Assembly: GCA_017650305.1 (NCBI GenBank)
Contig: JAGCFD010000041.1
Span: 1-51,054, forward strand
Source of the DNA: Bacteroidales bacterium
Lineage (GTDB): Bacteria > Bacteroidota > Bacteroidia > Bacteroidales > WCHB1-69
Direction: 5' to 3'
DNA length: 51,054 bases
Shown here: piece by piece, positions 7,866-15,855 of the stretch
How positions within the stretch are numbered: position 1 is the first letter of the stretch
Layout: every line of letters begins with the position of its first letter
Program-made: the position numbers and the translations under genes
The notes under the pieces: model-generated
Told to the model about the DNA's origin: nothing
Databases searched by the model: none
Seen by the model: only the letters and a program-made list of their open reading frames with translations

Positions 7866-8137
7866 TCAAAATGACAGCCGTTCTTTCTTTAAGACTATCC
7901 TAATATAGGAGCGTATAACTTTCCTTGTCTTTTGAAATTTCCACTTATACAAAGGCACAACAAGTTGTAAAGTTGTATTGCTCACGTGGCTACGTGGGCT
8001 TTACTTTATTGTTGTGCAAGGTCGTGGAAAACCTCAAAAGGCAAGAAAGTCGAGCCTGCGTTTCTTTTTGTTTGAAACCCACCTTTTATGGTCTCGGAAG
8101 GTGCGTGAGAATGCCGCGTGAGAGCATGAGATTATTT
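7866..8137 (+). ncRNA. Candidate structured leader RNA upstream of the PKD lipoprotein
   Basis: The 368-base gap 7770-8137 holds an elaborate fold. Outer stem: 7924-7935 pairs with 8034-8045 (12 pairs, one G-U), and after a small internal loop 7938-7944 pairs with 8024-8030 (7 pairs). Nested inside, 7955-7963 pairs with 8009-8017 (9 pairs) and 7967-7972 with 7999-8004 (6 pairs), capped by hairpin CACGT-GGCT-ACGTG at 7983-7996. Downstream are 8060-8064 with 8074-8078 and 8080-8085 with 8098-8103. The stretch is open in the lipoprotein frame, but only from a TTG, and the translation has no secretion features. It is therefore read as RNA: a cis-regulatory leader, a processed small RNA, or a palindromic mobile repeat. 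Confidence 0.55.
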
Positions 8138-9004
8138 ATGAAAAATCGCCTCGTAAAATGGATTGCTACACCATTAGTGCCTATTGTAGTATCTCTAGTG
8201 TTGTTTTCTGCGTGTGAAAAGCCCATGCCCAAAGCTAGTTTTGAATTTTACATCACAAATGGCAGTTATTATGCAACTTGTCATCTGTATAATTATTCTT
8301 TAGAATCAGACACATACGAATGGACATTGCATTGCCCTGATGGCACCATTGAGACCAGTTATTCATTCGAGACATCGTTCAGGTGTTACCAAACTGGAAC
8401 ATACAAGATAACATTGGTAGCGAAAAACCGTAATGGAAGTGATGTCGCTTCAAAGAACTTCACTATTTATTTTAATGGAGGTGGAGGAGGCGATGACAAT
8501 CCCACAGCCTCCGCATACACCATCACTTGGCTACGTCTTGAGGAAATCCCGATGTTGGACGGGAACAACGCTTCCTGGGACACTGGCCTTTTTGGAAATG
8601 GGAATCCCGATATCAAGTTTAAAATCCAAAATTCAACCAACACAACAACATACTACACCAGCCCAGTAAAAAGCGATGTTTCATCATCAGATTTACCGGT
8701 AACATGGTACAATGTAAACACCACACTTGAAAAAGGTGTAGAATACCGCATAGTATTCATTGATCAAGATGAAGGCATTGACGACGATGACATCATGGTT
8801 AATTGTGTCTGGAAACAACTTGGATATTTCTCCCCTGATGCTACTTCCTTCACTTGGATTTCCACAGACGGCACCGTCAGGTTCACAGTAGGTTTGTCTT
8901 GGATTTACAGCAAGGAAGGTAATGACAACCTCACACAAGGTGTATTGGACAATGAAAGAACCGAAGGGGACAACACACCTATCCATCCTCAACAACCAAA
9001 CTAA
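8138..9004 (+). CDS. PKD-domain lipoprotein
   Basis: Cell-surface or periplasmic lipoprotein of 288 residues. The ATG at 8138 is chosen because MKNRLVKWIATPLVP starts a signal peptide ending in the lipobox LFSAC (Cys26); the upstream in-frame extension would bury it. Residues about 33-115 form a PKD-like immunoglobulin fold with the typical YEWTLHCPDG and GTYKITLVAKN strands. A Gly-rich linker (GGGGG, about 117-122) joins a second beta domain (about 128-270) of unknown type, followed by a polar tail. It is probably a surface-anchored binding protein. It is preceded by the structured leader and followed by a strong hairpin at 9081-9117. Confidence 0.8.
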   Translation: MKNRLVKWIATPLVPIVVSLVLFSACEKPMPKASFEFYITNGSYYATCHLYNYSLESDTYEWTLHCPDGTIETSYSFETSFRCYQTGTYKITLVAKNRNGSDVASKNFTIYFNGGGGGDDNPTASAYTITWLRLEEIPMLDGNNASWDTGLFGNGNPDIKFKIQNSTNTTTYYTSPVKSDVSSSDLPVTWYNVNTTLEKGVEYRIVFIDQDEGIDDDDIMVNCVWKQLGYFSPDATSFTWISTDGTVRFTVGLSWIYSKEGNDNLTQGVLDNERTEGDNTPIHPQQPN

Positions 9005-9080
9005 TTGCTGGCTTAAAGTTCTGCTTAAAAATATTCTTAGGAAGTGGCTAAACATTTACATTAACCTAAGATGTAATATG

Positions 9081-9117
9081 GAGCTTATATGCATGGTGCT
9101 TTCATGCATATAAGCTC
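9081..9117 (+). terminator. Perfect 15-bp hairpin after the lipoprotein gene
   Basis: GAGCTTATATGCATG (9081-9095), a 7-base loop, then CATGCATATAAGCTC (9103-9117), followed by TAAAATTTTA. The poor T-run makes it a weak intrinsic terminator or an mRNA-stabilising 3' end. The rest of the 290-base gap (9005-9294) shows nothing else apart from the promoter box at 9258. Confidence 0.6.
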
Positions 9118-9257
9118 TAAAATTTTATAGATCAAGTATCTATTTAGAATAGCGCCCAAATTTGTTCGCGTCTGTCGTGCCTCACGCATGGCGAAGATCA
9201 TCAGATCCAAGCAAATCCTTTGTTTTTTTCAAGATGACAACATATCGTAAAATTGTG

Positions 9258-9265
9258 TACATTTG
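9258..9265 (+). promoter_or_regulatory. -7 box before the YtxH-like gene
   Basis: TACATTTG, 29 bases before the ATG at 9295. Confidence 0.6.
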
Positions 9266-9294
9266 CAGCCGTTAAACACAAAAAACTACTCGAT

Positions 9295-9522
9295 ATGAAA
9301 GCATCTGAAATTTTAGCATTCGTAGCTGGTGCAGCTGCTGCCACTGGCATCACCCTGCTCTGTACAACAGACAAAGGCAAAGAGTTGTGCAAAAAGGTAT
9401 CCAGCAAACTGACCAAAGAAGAGATCGACAAACTCATTGAGAAACTGAAGAATCGCAGAGACGAAGCCCCCAGTGAAGAAGATGTGGTCTTCGACGACAT
9501 CATCAACGAAGACAATGAGTAA
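9295..9522 (+). CDS. YtxH-like small membrane protein
   Basis: A 75-residue protein. An N-terminal hydrophobic helix with small residues (FVAGAAAATGITLL, about 8-21) is followed by TDKGKELCKK and a charged, probably coiled-coil region that ends in acidic residues. This is the layout of YtxH/gas-vesicle-type general stress proteins. The ATG at 9295 is preferred because it places the membrane helix at the N-terminus and follows a promoter box at 9258; an upstream in-frame TTG overlaps that box. It is the first gene of a small envelope cluster with the holin-like and basic proteins downstream. Confidence 0.7.
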   Translation: MKASEILAFVAGAAAATGITLLCTTDKGKELCKKVSSKLTKEEIDKLIEKLKNRRDEAPSEEDVVFDDIINEDNE

Positions 9523-9530
9523 TCTACCAT

Positions 9531-9573
9531 GCGGAAAGTGCGACTGACTCCAGCTTGCACTTTTCGCTTTTTT
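9531..9573 (+). terminator. Intrinsic terminator after the YtxH-like gene
   Basis: Stem GCGGAAAGTGC (9531-9541) pairs with GCACTTTTCGC (9557-9567) with one G-U, followed by six T. It may attenuate read-through into the holin-like gene, which has no obvious promoter of its own. Confidence 0.75.
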
Positions 9574-9602
9574 CATAGAAAAGGACGTTACATAAACTCA
9601 TT

Positions 9603-10061
9603 ATGGATTTAATACACAGGCTGTTTCGCAAATCACCACGCAACGAGAAGACTGCGCAGGATGTGAAGACCTACCTTACGGAATATTACGATCTGTTTAA
9701 ATTGGAATTGTTGGGAAAATCATCCCAGCTACTCTCCGTCATCTTTTCGATGCTAATCGTCATCGTATGTGCCTTGGTGGTGATTGTATATCTCTCCTCA
9801 GCTATTATCAAGTGTCTTACCGCCGTGTTGGGCGCAGGATGGGCTTACGCCATCGTGTGCGGCATCCTCATCATCACGATCATTGTAGTATGGTGTTTCA
9901 AGGACTCCCTCTTCGTCAAGCCGCTTGTCAGAAAATTCAGCAGGATCTTGTATCCCTCTCATGATGCAGAAGTGGCGGAGATTTTAAATGACGAAGAGCC
10001 ATCTCCTATTGGTTCGCCACAAGGTCCTGATAATTATACGGAAGGAGGTTCCCATGAGTAA
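9603..10061 (+). CDS. Phage holin-family / DUF1469-like membrane protein
   Basis: A 152-residue membrane protein with two strong hydrophobic helices (about 42-72 and 78-100) after a basic, charged N-terminus (LTEYYDLFKLELLGK), and an acidic, Pro/Gly-rich cytoplasmic tail. This is the layout of the Phage_holin_3_6 (formerly DUF1469) group. Such proteins occur on many bacterial chromosomes outside prophages, and no phage gene is nearby, so a cell-envelope role is more likely than lysis. The downstream gene overlaps its stop by 8 bases (ATGAGTAA), implying translational coupling. Confidence 0.7.
   Translation: MDLIHRLFRKSPRNEKTAQDVKTYLTEYYDLFKLELLGKSSQLLSVIFSMLIVIVCALVVIVYLSSAIIKCLTAVLGAGWAYAIVCGILIITIIVVWCFKDSLFVKPLVRKFSRILYPSHDAEVAEILNDEEPSPIGSPQGPDNYTEGGSHE
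10042..10050 (+). promoter_or_regulatory. Shine-Dalgarno-like site before the gene at 10054
   Basis: AAGGAGGTT ends 3 bases before the ATG at 10054. Strong SD sequences are unusual in Bacteroidota. Here the site lies inside the upstream coding region and may help reinitiation at the overlapping start. Confidence 0.45.
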
Positions 10062-10419
10062 AAAAAGAGCTACAGCACCGTATAACAGTCTGAAGGAGAT
10101 TGAATACCGCAAGCAACAACTTCGGGAGCAAATCAGTCGCCAAGAACGCATCTTGATGAAAGATGTGGATGCTTACGAAGACGACATTGAGACCTTCAAG
10201 CGTCTATGGTCCAAGGTAAAGGGCGCGCGCCATTTGAAGGACAACCTCAATGTGTCCGGCATTGCTCAAGCCGTGCGCACGGTTCGTTCAATTCCTTTCA
10301 GCGGTAAAACAGCCACCAAGCGCACAGGCAAGACATCTCGTTGGATGACAGCCTTCGCGCTCGGCACCGAAGTAGTCAACTGGATTATCCAGCGGCGAAG
10401 AAACCGGAAAAACAAATAG
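10054..10419 (+). CDS. Basic helical protein of unknown function
   Basis: A 121-residue protein with a very basic composition. The N-terminal half (KEIEYRKQQLREQISRQ) is strongly predicted to be coiled coil. A central region rich in G, K and R is followed by a short moderately hydrophobic segment (AFALGTEVVNWII) and an RRRNRKNK tail. I do not recognise a named domain. The ATG at 10054 is selected because of the 8-base overlap with the holin-like gene and the SD-like site. Its position suggests it works with the two small membrane proteins upstream. Confidence 0.7.
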   Translation: MSKKRATAPYNSLKEIEYRKQQLREQISRQERILMKDVDAYEDDIETFKRLWSKVKGARHLKDNLNVSGIAQAVRTVRSIPFSGKTATKRTGKTSRWMTAFALGTEVVNWIIQRRRNRKNK

Positions 10420-10443
10420 CATCAAGCCAAACGCAAAATTATG

Positions 10444-10451
10444 TACTTTTG
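10444..10451 (+). promoter_or_regulatory. -7 box before fbaA
   Basis: TACTTTTG, about 70 bases before the fbaA ATG at 10522. Confidence 0.65.
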
Positions 10452-10521
10452 CACACAATATTGCAAAATACAAACTCCAAACAACGATCTAAAACAATCA
10501 TTCATTAATAATCACAAAACA

Positions 10522-11601
10522 ATGACAGAAAAAATCTCATCTAAGGTAAAACCCGGCGTGGTTTACGGAAAAGACTTACAGGAAATCTTCAGAATCGCGA
10601 AAGCCAACAAATTTGCGCTTCCGGCAGTCAATGTGGTAGGCACAGACTCTATGAATGCAGTAATGGAAGCAGCTGCTGCCGTCAATTCGCCCGTCATGAT
10701 TCAGTTCTCCAATGGTGGCGGTGTTTTTGTGGGCGGCAAGTCGCTGAGCAATGACGCACAGGCTGCAGCCATCCGCGGCACGATTGCAGGCGCCAAACAC
10801 GTGCACACGATGGCAGAGGCTTACGGCATCCCCGTGGTGCTGCATACTGACCATGCTGCGAAAAAACTGCTCCCCTGGATTGACGGTCTTCTTGATGCTG
10901 GCGAGAAATACTATGCCAAACACGGAAAGCCTCTCTTCAGCTCCCACATGCTCGACCTTTCCGAAGAGCCTCTGAAAGAGAATATTGAGATTTGTAAAAA
11001 GTATCTCACCCGTATGGCCAAGATCGAGATGACCCTCGAAATCGAACTCGGCATCACCGGTGGTGAGGAGGATGGCGTGGACAACACTGGCATTGACAGC
11101 TCCCGTCTCTACACCCAACCAGAAGATGTGGCATTCGCTTACGAAGAGCTGAGCAAAATCAGCCCGAACTTCACCATCGCTGCTTCCTTCGGCAATGTGC
11201 ATGGCGTTTACAAACCCGGCAACGTGAAGTTGGAGCCCATTATCCTGCACAATTCTCAAGTGTACATCCAAAACAAATTCAACACTGGTGAGAATCCCGT
11301 CAACTTCGTCTTCCATGGTGGTTCCGGCTCCGAGCCTGCCAAAATCAAGGAAGCTATCGATTACGGTGTAGTCAAGATGAACATCGACACCGACACCCAA
11401 TGGGCTTTCTGGGAGGGCGTCATGAACTACTACAAGAAAAACGAAGCTTATCTCCAGTCCCAGATCGGCAACCCTGAGGGCGAAGACAAACCCAACAAAA
11501 AGTACTATGACCCGCGTGTCTTTTTGCGCGAAGGTGAAAAGTCTGTCGTGGAGCGTCTCAAGATCGCCTTCAGCGACCTGAACTGCATTGACAGATACTA
11601 A
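10522..11601 (+). CDS. fbaA: Class II fructose-bisphosphate aldolase
   Basis: Zinc-dependent glycolytic and gluconeogenic enzyme that reversibly splits fructose 1,6-bisphosphate into glyceraldehyde 3-phosphate and dihydroxyacetone phosphate. The 359-residue length from the ATG at 10522 equals that of the E. coli class IIA type. LHTDHAAKK carries the catalytic Asp110 and a zinc-binding His111; further zinc ligands lie in the LEIELGITGGEEDG, GNVHGVYKPG and VFHGGSGS segments, and the last two also bind phosphate. Upstream in-frame codons from 10441 are rejected because they overlap the promoter box. It is transcribed alone and followed by a perfect 13-bp hairpin. Confidence 0.96.
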   Translation: MTEKISSKVKPGVVYGKDLQEIFRIAKANKFALPAVNVVGTDSMNAVMEAAAAVNSPVMIQFSNGGGVFVGGKSLSNDAQAAAIRGTIAGAKHVHTMAEAYGIPVVLHTDHAAKKLLPWIDGLLDAGEKYYAKHGKPLFSSHMLDLSEEPLKENIEICKKYLTRMAKIEMTLEIELGITGGEEDGVDNTGIDSSRLYTQPEDVAFAYEELSKISPNFTIAASFGNVHGVYKPGNVKLEPIILHNSQVYIQNKFNTGENPVNFVFHGGSGSEPAKIKEAIDYGVVKMNIDTDTQWAFWEGVMNYYKKNEAYLQSQIGNPEGEDKPNKKYYDPRVFLREGEKSVVERLKIAFSDLNCIDRY

Positions 11602-11614
11602 AAAATACTTTTTC

Positions 11615-11653
11615 GTCATCGCGCAGCTTTCGACAGAAACGCTGCGCGATGAC
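11615..11653 (+). terminator. Perfect 13-bp inverted repeat after fbaA
   Basis: GTCATCGCGCAGC (11615-11627) and GCTGCGCGATGAC (11641-11653) are exact reverse complements around a 13-base loop. The following ATATTTTA is a weak T-run. It ends 12 bases before the porin gene, so it may be a terminator or an operator for that gene. Confidence 0.7.
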
Positions 11654-11665
11654 ATATTTTAAAGC

Positions 11666-13564
11666 ATGAGAAAGATACTGGCATATTTCCTCGTCTGCTT
11701 CTGCGCACTGTGCTTGATGCCTGACATTCAAGCTCAGGAGGATATCCCCACCCCGAAAGACAGCACCAATGCCTCTGCAGTATCGCCTGACTTCATGCCG
11801 GTATTCCTCACCACACTTCCTCCTGAACAGTTCGAGATGGTCCAATACAAACCTCTTGACACCAACATATTCTACACACCACAGACAAACCCATTGTCTG
11901 ATCCACTGAATATGTACCAAAACCTGGGCATCTTCTCTCAGGCACATAAAAACATGATTTTTGAATTTGAGCGGCCCATCGGCTTTTCCATGATCACCCT
12001 CCCATTTCCACTATATTTCAGGAGGCAATCGGATCTGCACTACTTTGACGTGGCCACCTCATATACCAAACTCAACTACACCTACGGGCTTGCATCCGAG
12101 AACAGCTTTCAAGCGTTGCATACCCAGAAGGTTCGCCAGTTCAAGTTCACCTTCGACCTGAACGGCTATAGTAACAAAGGATACTTCATCCATCAAGGCA
12201 CGAACATGTTTACCATGAATGTGTTCGGGCACTATCAAACACCCAAAAACAGATATGGCGTGTTTGTTTCCTATCTGCTTAATCATGGAAAATATTCCGA
12301 AAACGGTGGCATAACCGATCATGCAGAGTTCGCGGACCGCGACCCTCTTTCAGCCAAGACGTTGGATTATAGCAATCACAGCGTGCTCTTTAGCAACGCA
12401 TCCTCACTGATAAACACACACGACACATACCTGATGCAATATTTTAACATGGAAGGCAAAAGAAAGGGATTCTACTTCGGAACCCTAACCCACACCTTCC
12501 AGTTTAAGAGCATTAGCAGTTTATTTTATGACCATGATCTGAATAATGACTTCTATCAGAACCAATACTATATTAATACAGACACCACCCGTGACACCAT
12601 CAAATATTACGCTATCTCCAATGCACTGCAGTGGTCAAACTACCGCCCTTTTGACACGGTAAGCAGCCAACACTACTTCTTCCGCATCGCCGGCGGCGCC
12701 CGGCACGAATATGTCGGGGCTTTCATGCCTTACTACCGTGGCAATACCATGACCTTGTTTGCCCGCACTAACATAAGGCTCTTCACCGTATGGGATATCT
12801 TTGGAAGCATCTCCTACTCTTTCTTCGGCTACAACAAGAATGACGCGCGCGCATCTGTCAAGGCCACATTCGCCATAAGTCGGAAAAACAGTCATTACTT
12901 AGGATTTTCAGCAGACTTTTACCGTATCTCGCCAGACTATTTTTACAGTTATTACATTGGCAACAACAGCCTGTGGTACAACGACTGGCCCAAACAGAAC
13001 ATCCTGAAACTCAGCGCCTACTGGACACGAACATCATATAAGCTGAGTTTCAACTACTATATGATGCACAATTATATCTTCATGAACAGTCATTATGAAC
13101 CGGAGATTTATAAGAAAGGCATTAATGTGATCCAACTGCAAGCCGAAGCGCCTGTCAGAATACATAATTTCTCGATGGACGTCAATCTGGCATTGCAGCA
13201 CTCTACCAAGTCTTATATTGCTGTCCCGCTATTTGCCGGCAAACTCTCTGCAGCTTACTGTTTCCGAATTTTCAAGAAAAGGCTGAAGATTCAGTTGGGT
13301 GGCGACTTGATGTTCAACACATCCTACTATGCTGACATCTACAATCCTCTCCTGCACCAGTTCTGTTATCAGGAAGAGACCAAAGTGGGAAACTATCTCT
13401 ATCTTGACCTACATATATCGTTCCGAGTCAAACGAATATCATTTTTTGTCAGGGGCAGCAATCTGTTAGCCGGACTGATTGGATACAACTATTTCACAAC
13501 GCCATATTATCCGATGCAGGCACAAAGTTTCAGGGTCGGCATTAATTGGAGATTTTACGATTAA
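11666..13564 (+). CDS. Putative outer-membrane porin (Porin_10-like)
   Basis: A 632-residue outer-membrane protein. A signal peptide (about 1-23, ending IQAQ) is followed by a proline-rich linker. The rest is beta-barrel-like sequence with frequent alternating aromatic residues (YFDVATSYTKLNYTYG, FYFGTLTHTF) and a C-terminal strand ending in an aromatic-rich segment (FRVGINWRFYD). The sequence style matches the Bacteroidota putative porin family (Porin_10). It probably forms a diffusion or substrate channel; the substrate cannot be read from sequence. It lies 26 bases before fumC, so porin and fumarase may share a transcript. Confidence 0.8.
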   Translation: MRKILAYFLVCFCALCLMPDIQAQEDIPTPKDSTNASAVSPDFMPVFLTTLPPEQFEMVQYKPLDTNIFYTPQTNPLSDPLNMYQNLGIFSQAHKNMIFEFERPIGFSMITLPFPLYFRRQSDLHYFDVATSYTKLNYTYGLASENSFQALHTQKVRQFKFTFDLNGYSNKGYFIHQGTNMFTMNVFGHYQTPKNRYGVFVSYLLNHGKYSENGGITDHAEFADRDPLSAKTLDYSNHSVLFSNASSLINTHDTYLMQYFNMEGKRKGFYFGTLTHTFQFKSISSLFYDHDLNNDFYQNQYYINTDTTRDTIKYYAISNALQWSNYRPFDTVSSQHYFFRIAGGARHEYVGAFMPYYRGNTMTLFARTNIRLFTVWDIFGSISYSFFGYNKNDARASVKATFAISRKNSHYLGFSADFYRISPDYFYSYYIGNNSLWYNDWPKQNILKLSAYWTRTSYKLSFNYYMMHNYIFMNSHYEPEIYKKGINVIQLQAEAPVRIHNFSMDVNLALQHSTKSYIAVPLFAGKLSAAYCFRIFKKRLKIQLGGDLMFNTSYYADIYNPLLHQFCYQEETKVGNYLYLDLHISFRVKRISFFVRGSNLLAGLIGYNYFTTPYYPMQAQSFRVGINWRFYD

Positions 13565-13590
13565 AACACTATAAATAAAATACTTGCAAT

Positions 13591-14961
13591 ATGGATTATA
13601 GAATTGAAAAAGATACATTAGGCGAAATGCGTGTGGAGAATGACAAGCTATGGGGAGCGCAGACGCAGCGAGCCATGGAGAATTTTGTCATCGGCAAGAA
13701 GAAGATGCCCATCGAAATCATCTATGGCATCGTGACGGCCAAAAAGGCTGCCGCCATGGCCAATTGCGATGCTGGCGTGCTTACCCAAGAAAAATGCGAT
13801 CTTATTGTTCGAGCCTGTGACGAGATTTTGGCAGGGCAATGGGACGACCAATTCCCATTGCGAATTTGGCAGACAGGCTCCGGCACGCAGACCAATATGA
13901 ATGTCAATGAGGTGATTGCCCACAGAGGGAATCAGTTGCATGGTGGCAGGCTGGATGATGCCACATTGTTTCTATCGCCAAACGACGATGTCAACAAATC
14001 ACAATCCACCAACGACATCTTTCCCACGGGCATGCGTATTGCGGCCACGAGGATTATCTTGGAGAAAACAGTGCCCGCTATTGAAAAGATGATGGAGACC
14101 TACCGAGAGAAGATTGCCGAATATGCGGAAATCAAGAAGATCGGTCGCACGCACCTCATGGATGCCACTCCCCTCACCTTAGGCCAGGAACTCTCGGGAC
14201 ACCTTTCCCAGTTAGAACATGGTCTGGAGACCATTCGCTATGCGATGAAGCATCTGATGGAGCTGCCCATTGGCGGCACGGCCGTCGGCGACGGGCTCAA
14301 CACCCCGGAAGGTTATGACAAAAATGCATTGAACTATATCAACAAATTCACAGGACTTTCATTCACCAACACGCCAAACAAGTTCGAGGCGATGGCGACC
14401 CACGACTCCATGGCAGAGATGTCTGGCGCGTTGAAGAGGCTGGCCGTATCTTTGATGAAGATCGCCAACGACTTCCGTCTGCTCAATTCGGGACCGCGTT
14501 GTGGATTCGGAGAGATTGTGCTGCCGGCCAATGAGCCTGGCTCTTCCATCATGCCGGGCAAGGTAAATCCGACACAATGCGAGGCGCTCTCGCAAGTGTG
14601 CTGTCAAGTGATCGGAAACGATGTGGCCATCTCAACCGGAGCCATGCAGGGACATCTGCAACTCAACGTCTTCATGCCGCTTATCGGACGCAACTTGCTA
14701 CAGTCTGCCCGTCTGCTGGCTGATGTCATCAACTCCTTCAACGACCATTGTCTCAAAGGCATCACACCCAACTTGGAACGCATCCAGATGCATCTTAACA
14801 ACTCCTTGATGCTCGTCACCAAACTCAGCCCGCATATTGGCTACTACAACGCTGCTAAGATTGCCCAGAAAGCCCACCATGACGGCACTACCCTGCGCGA
14901 AGCTGCTCTCCAACTTGGATTGGTCAGCGAAAAGGAGTTTGACGAGTGGATGAAATTGTGA
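13591..14961 (+). CDS. fumC: Class II fumarate hydratase
   Basis: Iron-independent enzyme that interconverts fumarate and malate in the TCA cycle or, in anaerobes, in the reductive branch to succinate. The 456-residue protein keeps the superfamily signature GSSIMPGKVNPTQ at 317-329, with the catalytic-loop Ser318, and the TGSGTQTNMN and GRTHLMDATP active-site segments. Length and motifs fit FumC rather than aspartase: the early WQTGSGTQTNMNVNEV region and KIGRTH follow FumC. It follows the porin gene by 26 bases. Downstream is 213 bases of short repeats and no recognisable terminator. Confidence 0.95.
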   Translation: MDYRIEKDTLGEMRVENDKLWGAQTQRAMENFVIGKKKMPIEIIYGIVTAKKAAAMANCDAGVLTQEKCDLIVRACDEILAGQWDDQFPLRIWQTGSGTQTNMNVNEVIAHRGNQLHGGRLDDATLFLSPNDDVNKSQSTNDIFPTGMRIAATRIILEKTVPAIEKMMETYREKIAEYAEIKKIGRTHLMDATPLTLGQELSGHLSQLEHGLETIRYAMKHLMELPIGGTAVGDGLNTPEGYDKNALNYINKFTGLSFTNTPNKFEAMATHDSMAEMSGALKRLAVSLMKIANDFRLLNSGPRCGFGEIVLPANEPGSSIMPGKVNPTQCEALSQVCCQVIGNDVAISTGAMQGHLQLNVFMPLIGRNLLQSARLLADVINSFNDHCLKGITPNLERIQMHLNNSLMLVTKLSPHIGYYNAAKIAQKAHHDGTTLREAALQLGLVSEKEFDEWMKL

Positions 14962-15172
14962 TCAGTGATCAGTGATCAGTGAAGAGTGAACAGTGATCAG
15001 TTGTTAGTTTACGGTTTAAAAGGTTAAAGGGTTAGAAGGTTAGGAGGTTAGGAAGTTAAAGGGTTAAAAGGTTAAGGAGTTAGTAAGTTAAAGTCAAAAG
15101 TCAAAGTTCAAAGTTTAAAAGGCCAACGGCTAATAGCCAATAGCTAACGGCCAATAGTTCAAAGTCAAAGTC
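14962..15172 (+). repeat. 213-bp gap made of short oriented repeats
   Basis: The gap between fumC and the PrsW-like gene consists almost entirely of three repeat blocks: GATCAGTGATCAGTGAA-type, then about nine units of (A)GGTTAAR, then AAAGTCAAAGTTCAAAG and GCTAATAGCCAATAGCTAACGG types. Unit size is 7-9 bases. No promoter box or open frame of note is present. This is the largest example in the window. Confidence 0.8.
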
Positions 15173-15174
15173 TC

Positions 15175-15855
15175 ATGTACATCATCCTCATCGCTTCCTT
15201 GTTGCCGGTTGTCTTATTGATGGCCTACATTTATTCCAAGGACAAGTACAAAAAAGAACCACTTTCCATGATCTTGAAAGCGCTCCTGGGTGGCGTATTG
15301 GCAGCCCTTTTGGACGTGCTCATTCTAAGCATCACCGGTTTAAATGGGATCAGGTTCAGCGATCCATTGATCAACTCCGCCTATATGGCATTCGGTCTCG
15401 CAGGATTCCCGGAAGAGTTGTGCAAGTTCATCTTTCTCTTCCTCTTCATCTGGCGGAGCCAACATTTTGACGAATACTATGATGGCATTGAATATGGGGC
15501 CTTTACCGGTCTTGGATTTGCGGCATTGGAGAACTTCAACTATGTGGCCCAATATGGTCTGCAGGTGGCCGTGTCGCGCGCCCTCTTTGCCGTTCCCGCC
15601 CATTGCTTTTTTGGCATTATCATGGGCTATTTCTTCGCATACGCCAAGTTCAGACCCTGGTATAGGACAAGATACCTGATCCTGTCACTAATCATCCCTG
15701 TCATCATGCATGGCATCTATGATTTTCTGCTGATGTACAATGATGCTTTGAAAAATGTAAGTCTTGCCTACATCCTCTATGCAGCTTGGTTTGTCTTTTT
15801 CTTCTTCTTGTTCCGTTTTGCAAAGAAAAGACTTACCAAGATGATTGGCAAGTAG
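15175..15855 (+). CDS. PrsW-family intramembrane protease
   Basis: A 226-residue integral membrane protein with about seven helices and the conserved features of PrsW-type glutamic/metal-dependent proteases of the CPBP/Abi superfamily: FPEELCKF with Glu80-Glu81, GIEYGAF with Glu106, ALEN with Glu119-Asn120, PAHCFFG with His143 and MHGIYDF with His179. In Bacillus, PrsW starts site-1 cleavage of an anti-sigma factor; the substrate here is unknown and no anti-sigma gene is adjacent. The gene is preceded by the repeat-filled gap and its stop codon abuts the uvrA stop on the other strand without a spacer. Confidence 0.85.
   Translation: MYIILIASLLPVVLLMAYIYSKDKYKKEPLSMILKALLGGVLAALLDVLILSITGLNGIRFSDPLINSAYMAFGLAGFPEELCKFIFLFLFIWRSQHFDEYYDGIEYGAFTGLGFAALENFNYVAQYGLQVAVSRALFAVPAHCFFGIIMGYFFAYAKFRPWYRTRYLILSLIIPVIMHGIYDFLLMYNDALKNVSLAYILYAAWFVFFFFLFRFAKKRLTKMIGK

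Noticed and set aside
7925-8137. N-terminal extension of the PKD lipoprotein
   Set aside because: It starts from TTG, encodes a cysteine-rich sequence without a signal peptide, and coincides with strong RNA stems; the signal peptide begins at 8138.
9603-10061. Prophage lysis module suggested by the holin-like gene
   Set aside because: No endolysin, structural or integrase genes are nearby; chromosomal members of this holin-like family are common.
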